Below are positions 61,173-64,000 of a DNA stretch of 64,000 bases, in pieces. The stretch is from Cristatella mucedo (lineage: Eukaryota > Bryozoa > Phylactolaemata > Cristatellidae), in assembly GCA_009760855.2 (NCBI GenBank), contig WPIO01000031.1:1075001-1139000 (forward strand). The letters are read 5' to 3'. Every line of letters begins with the position of its first letter. Positions within the stretch are counted from its first letter, which is position 1. The position numbers were made by a program, and so were the translations under genes. The notes under the pieces were generated by a model. That model made no database searches and was not told the DNA's origin. It saw only the letters and a list, made by a program, of their open reading frames with translations.

Positions 61173-62825
61173 GTGAGTCACTTTACTCAGCGGCTGGCGC
61201 GTGATGCGCGCTCGTGCCGCGGTGCAGCACTTATCGCGCGCTGACACGTCCGAATGCTTCTTTTGAAGGAAGCTAAGCGTGAAGCAGTTTCTTTTTAAAC
61301 CGCTATGCGTTTAGCGATCGCTCTCTCTCTCTCTCTCGCGTGCACGTCGCGCACTCGGGAGAAACGTTACCGTCACTTCATTCGCCATTTGACTGGGATT
61401 TTGACTGGACTATTAGTCATACGTACCTTGGTGTCTCTATCGTTGCGCAGGCCGCTCGTATTAGAGACGCCAGATTCGTACGTTAGGGTCTCAGGGATGG
61501 CTAGCTAGCGGCAGCGGTTGCTGATCGCTAATATTTCAAATGCAAGTTTATAGAGGGCGATGGACACATTGCCTCGCTGAGCCGTTGGTCTCGGATTTCC
61601 TTAGAGCTAGTAATCGCGGAGGGAAATCGCCAGAGAAAGATTAAGAATTGCATATTGTTCTCGGCTGAAGTTTGACCCACGTCCTAAGAGAAATAAGTTA
61701 CAAGAATCCTAACGTCTCAGCCATTTCAACGGACAATGTTTAAGTATAAATGAACCAACTCCTTTGCTGGGCCTCAAACCAACCTTTTACCTTTGAACAG
61801 AGTGTCTTTATCTTGCACGCTACCAACAGTCTGGAACCCACTTATGACTGAAATGTCCAATCTTCCTGACTCGTTGACATTTAAAAGGATGCTTTACACC
61901 CACCAGCTTCTCACAGCGTTTGCTTCGTCCACGTGTAGTGCCATTCATGCGCCTACGAGTACCGACACTACGTATTATCGCTAACCAGTTGATACGATTC
62001 CTTTGACGTAAAAAATATCTGGTTCTCCAGGGCCATTATACAAGTGCCTAATTCTTATTGCTTTTGTTATTAAAAAAAAACTGTATAGGCGGAGTGCGTG
62101 GATCCACCTCGCTATTCCAGCCGATACTCTACGTTACTACCAGGCCACACTGAGAGTTGCCACGCAATACGACCGAAGAAAAGGGCACGCGAGGCTTAAC
62201 GTCGCGTCACGTGACGGAGTTCAATTTCTTATCGTACACAGAGCTTCAATGTGCGCCGAGCGTACATAAAAACTTGTGCACAATTTCACTGCAGCGTATG
62301 CTTTTTCTGCTACCTTCGAGAAAGTACTAAGTGAGCGGCGCAGTCAGAGAGATAGCGTTTGCCTCATTGCCACTTGTGCTACGCAGCAATCCTGCGTAGT
62401 ACCACCTATAAAATGTGCATCAAACCTACGGCGGCACCTTAGTTTCCATTAAAATGTCGCTCCGGGCCGCCGGGGTGATTTCATTTTTATTTAACCGAGT
62501 TGATGCAAAAGCGGACTCTCTGTCAACGGCTGGCTCCACGATAGCCATTAAAACGAAAGCAATATGGCGGCCTGTAGCGATACTCTTAACGGATCCTGGG
62601 CACCGAGCGAAGCTTTGGCTGTTCCTGAACGCCGCGGCGTCGCCCAGACGCGTGCGTAGCCGACTGCAGAAAGCAATCTGCGACAGTTCTCTAGTTCACA
62701 TCGTTAGCTCGCATCGTTAGCCAGAAATGCAAATGCACGCTGGAGCGAACGCAAGCAGCTGTCGCTGCGTTAGGCGACGTCCGCTCAGGCGCCCGTGCAC
62801 GCACGCTCCCGCCGTTCTCGCGCAG
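61173..62825 (+). other. Gene 3 intron 2
   Basis: This intron of about 1.65 kb runs from GTGAGT to a pyrimidine-rich acceptor TTCTCGCGCAG. It holds a short TC run at 61320-61338 and a degenerate LINE relic at 61795-61925. Confidence 0.5.
61795..61925 (+). mobile_element. Degenerate LINE C-terminal relic
   Basis: The frame reads LPTVWNPLMTEMSNLPDSLT then FKRMLYTHQL, which resembles the P.WNSLP..., S...FK..L.THL ending of LINE proteins such as 53520-53610. Short and decayed. Confidence 0.5.
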
Positions 62826-64000
62826 AGGGGCGGGTCGGCGCCGAGCCGCAGCGGCGATGGCGGGCCGAGGACCGGCGGCATGCGTCGTACCGAGACCGGG
62901 CCGATGCGCCGGAGCCACCGCGGTGGCTCCGGCGACAGCAGAGCAGCACAAGCGACGACGACGACCGCGACTCTGACCTGGACGCCACGCTGACGCTCAC
63001 CAGCGGTCCGACGACGTCGTGGTACTACCGCCGCGCACCGCCGACTCCGGCCGCCCCTGCGCCGACGCCGCTTCCGCCAGGCAATTACGACTGGCGGCTG
63101 GTGCCGAACCTCATCGACCAGCTCGTGCAGACGAGCGCAGTGCTCTACAGCCCGCCGCAGCCGCTGCAGCGCGCGCCAGACCTCAGGTCCGTGTCCGTCG
63201 GCTCGCGGCTGTACAGCCTCCCGTCAGCGGACGTCGGCTGGCCGACCGGGCCGGCGGTCGACGAGCGCCACCTGGCGGTTGACTCACCCAGCCTGTTCGG
63301 CGCCGCAACCGCCGCCGCCATGGCCGCTGCCGAGGCGGCGGCGGTGGAGGCGACAACGAGCTGGCGTAGCGCTGATGCGGCGGCGGCGGCCGAGGAGGCG
63401 GCGAACGAAGCGTCGTGGTACGTCGGCGACGGCGATTCGATGATCGCGCGAGAGCTCTTCGCTCCGTCGTACGCGGCGGCGGAGCTCGGCCAGCCGAGGC
63501 GTCGAGCGTCGGCTGCAGGTACCGCCGCCGTAGCCCCAGTGGCCGCAGCGGCGGCGGCGGCCGAAGAGGCGCTTATGAAGCGGAAGCTCTCGCTCTCGAC
63601 TACGGCCGGACGATCTCCGTCTATCGGGAGCGAGAGCACGCGCGAGCCGAGCTTCATGACCAGATCCGAAGCCCTCAGCTACTATCCGCTCGACGTCGGC
63701 AGTGATTGGCCGGCGACTGCGATCGAAGCGGCATCCTTCGGCGGAGGTGGCGGCAGCGGCCTGTCGACGGGCGGCAGCGTCGGCGGCCGCGCGCTGGCCA
63801 AGGCCGCCTCGGCGCAGGCCGCCGCGAGTGCCCGATCGAGTACTCGCGCGTCGGCTCTGACGGCCGGCGGCGGCGGCGGTGGTGGTGCGGGAGCAACCGA
63901 GCGCGCGCCGAGCGCGGTCCGGAGTGCCAGCTACGTCCGCACTCCGCCGTCGTACGTCTCTGCCGGGATCGGTGCCGCGCCGAGCGAAGGCGGGGGCGGC
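62826..64000 (+). CDS. Gene 3 exon 3 (partial, open at window edge)
   Basis: After acceptor GTTCTCGCGCAG|AG (phase 1) one frame is open for 391 codons to the window end. It is acidic early (STSDDDDRDSDLDATL), then has GNYDWRLVPNLIDQLVQTSA, aligning with the [FWY]..P.L module of gene 2 (YSWLPQLIDYTALP) and gene 1. Later it has PRRRASAAG and MKRKLSLSTTAGRSPS, candidate basophilic kinase sites, and an Ala/Gly-rich end. In genes 1 and 2 the module sits on its own short exon; here it lies inside a larger exon. The true 3' end is outside the window. Confidence 0.65.

Overview
The window is animal (metazoan) genomic DNA, most likely from an invertebrate. It has spliced genes with GT-AG introns, long microsatellites, 3' ends of non-LTR (LINE) retrotransposons and a tRNA-derived SINE. 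There are no bacterial operons, rRNA genes or convincing tRNA genes. The lineage cannot be fixed from the sequence.

The main content is a head-to-tail array of three paralogous genes on the + strand that I do not recognise as any named family. Gene 1 spans about 723-33375 (20 inferred exons, about 7,160 codons). Gene 2 spans about 37710-50755 (7 inferred exons, about 2,016 codons). Gene 3 runs from 55404 past the right edge. Each starts with a long first exon whose residues 25-49 carry a shared signature (acidic pair, SS[RK]G, then VSLG). Most internal exons begin and end in phase 1. The 3' parts of genes 1 and 2 are collinear exon by exon: a small [FWY]..P.L module exon, an NNRRNTS exon, an AAV exon, a phase 1-to-0 exon, a phase 0-0 exon and a last exon. 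The last exon encodes one transmembrane helix plus a tail of about 26 residues and the stop. No signal peptide is visible, so the products look like giant tail-anchored proteins with disordered, Ser/Ala/Arg-rich, repeat-laden main bodies.

Gene 1 is the expanded member. Between exon 1 and the shared 3' exons it carries about 16 kb found in neither visible paralog. This holds a three-fold tandem amplification of a 2.1-kb block of three symmetric exons (14334-20150), a last copy broken by a stop codon and a foreign insertion, degenerate copies, and a large exon with three WHS repeats. The short degenerate motif SV.EASAM recurs dozens of times through this region. Exon 1 has its own RR.SSRH repeats. 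Gene 3 has an ADSNW repeat array, a polyglycine tract of about 42 residues and a poly-Q tract.

Introns and intergenic regions (about 4.6 kb each) hold decayed LINE 3' ends of two families, several solitary LINE tails that could fold into a hairpin, two SINE copies, microsatellites and a 73-bp tandem duplication. Exon boundaries were inferred by eye from splice consensus, phase compatibility and paralog comparison; no transcript data were available.
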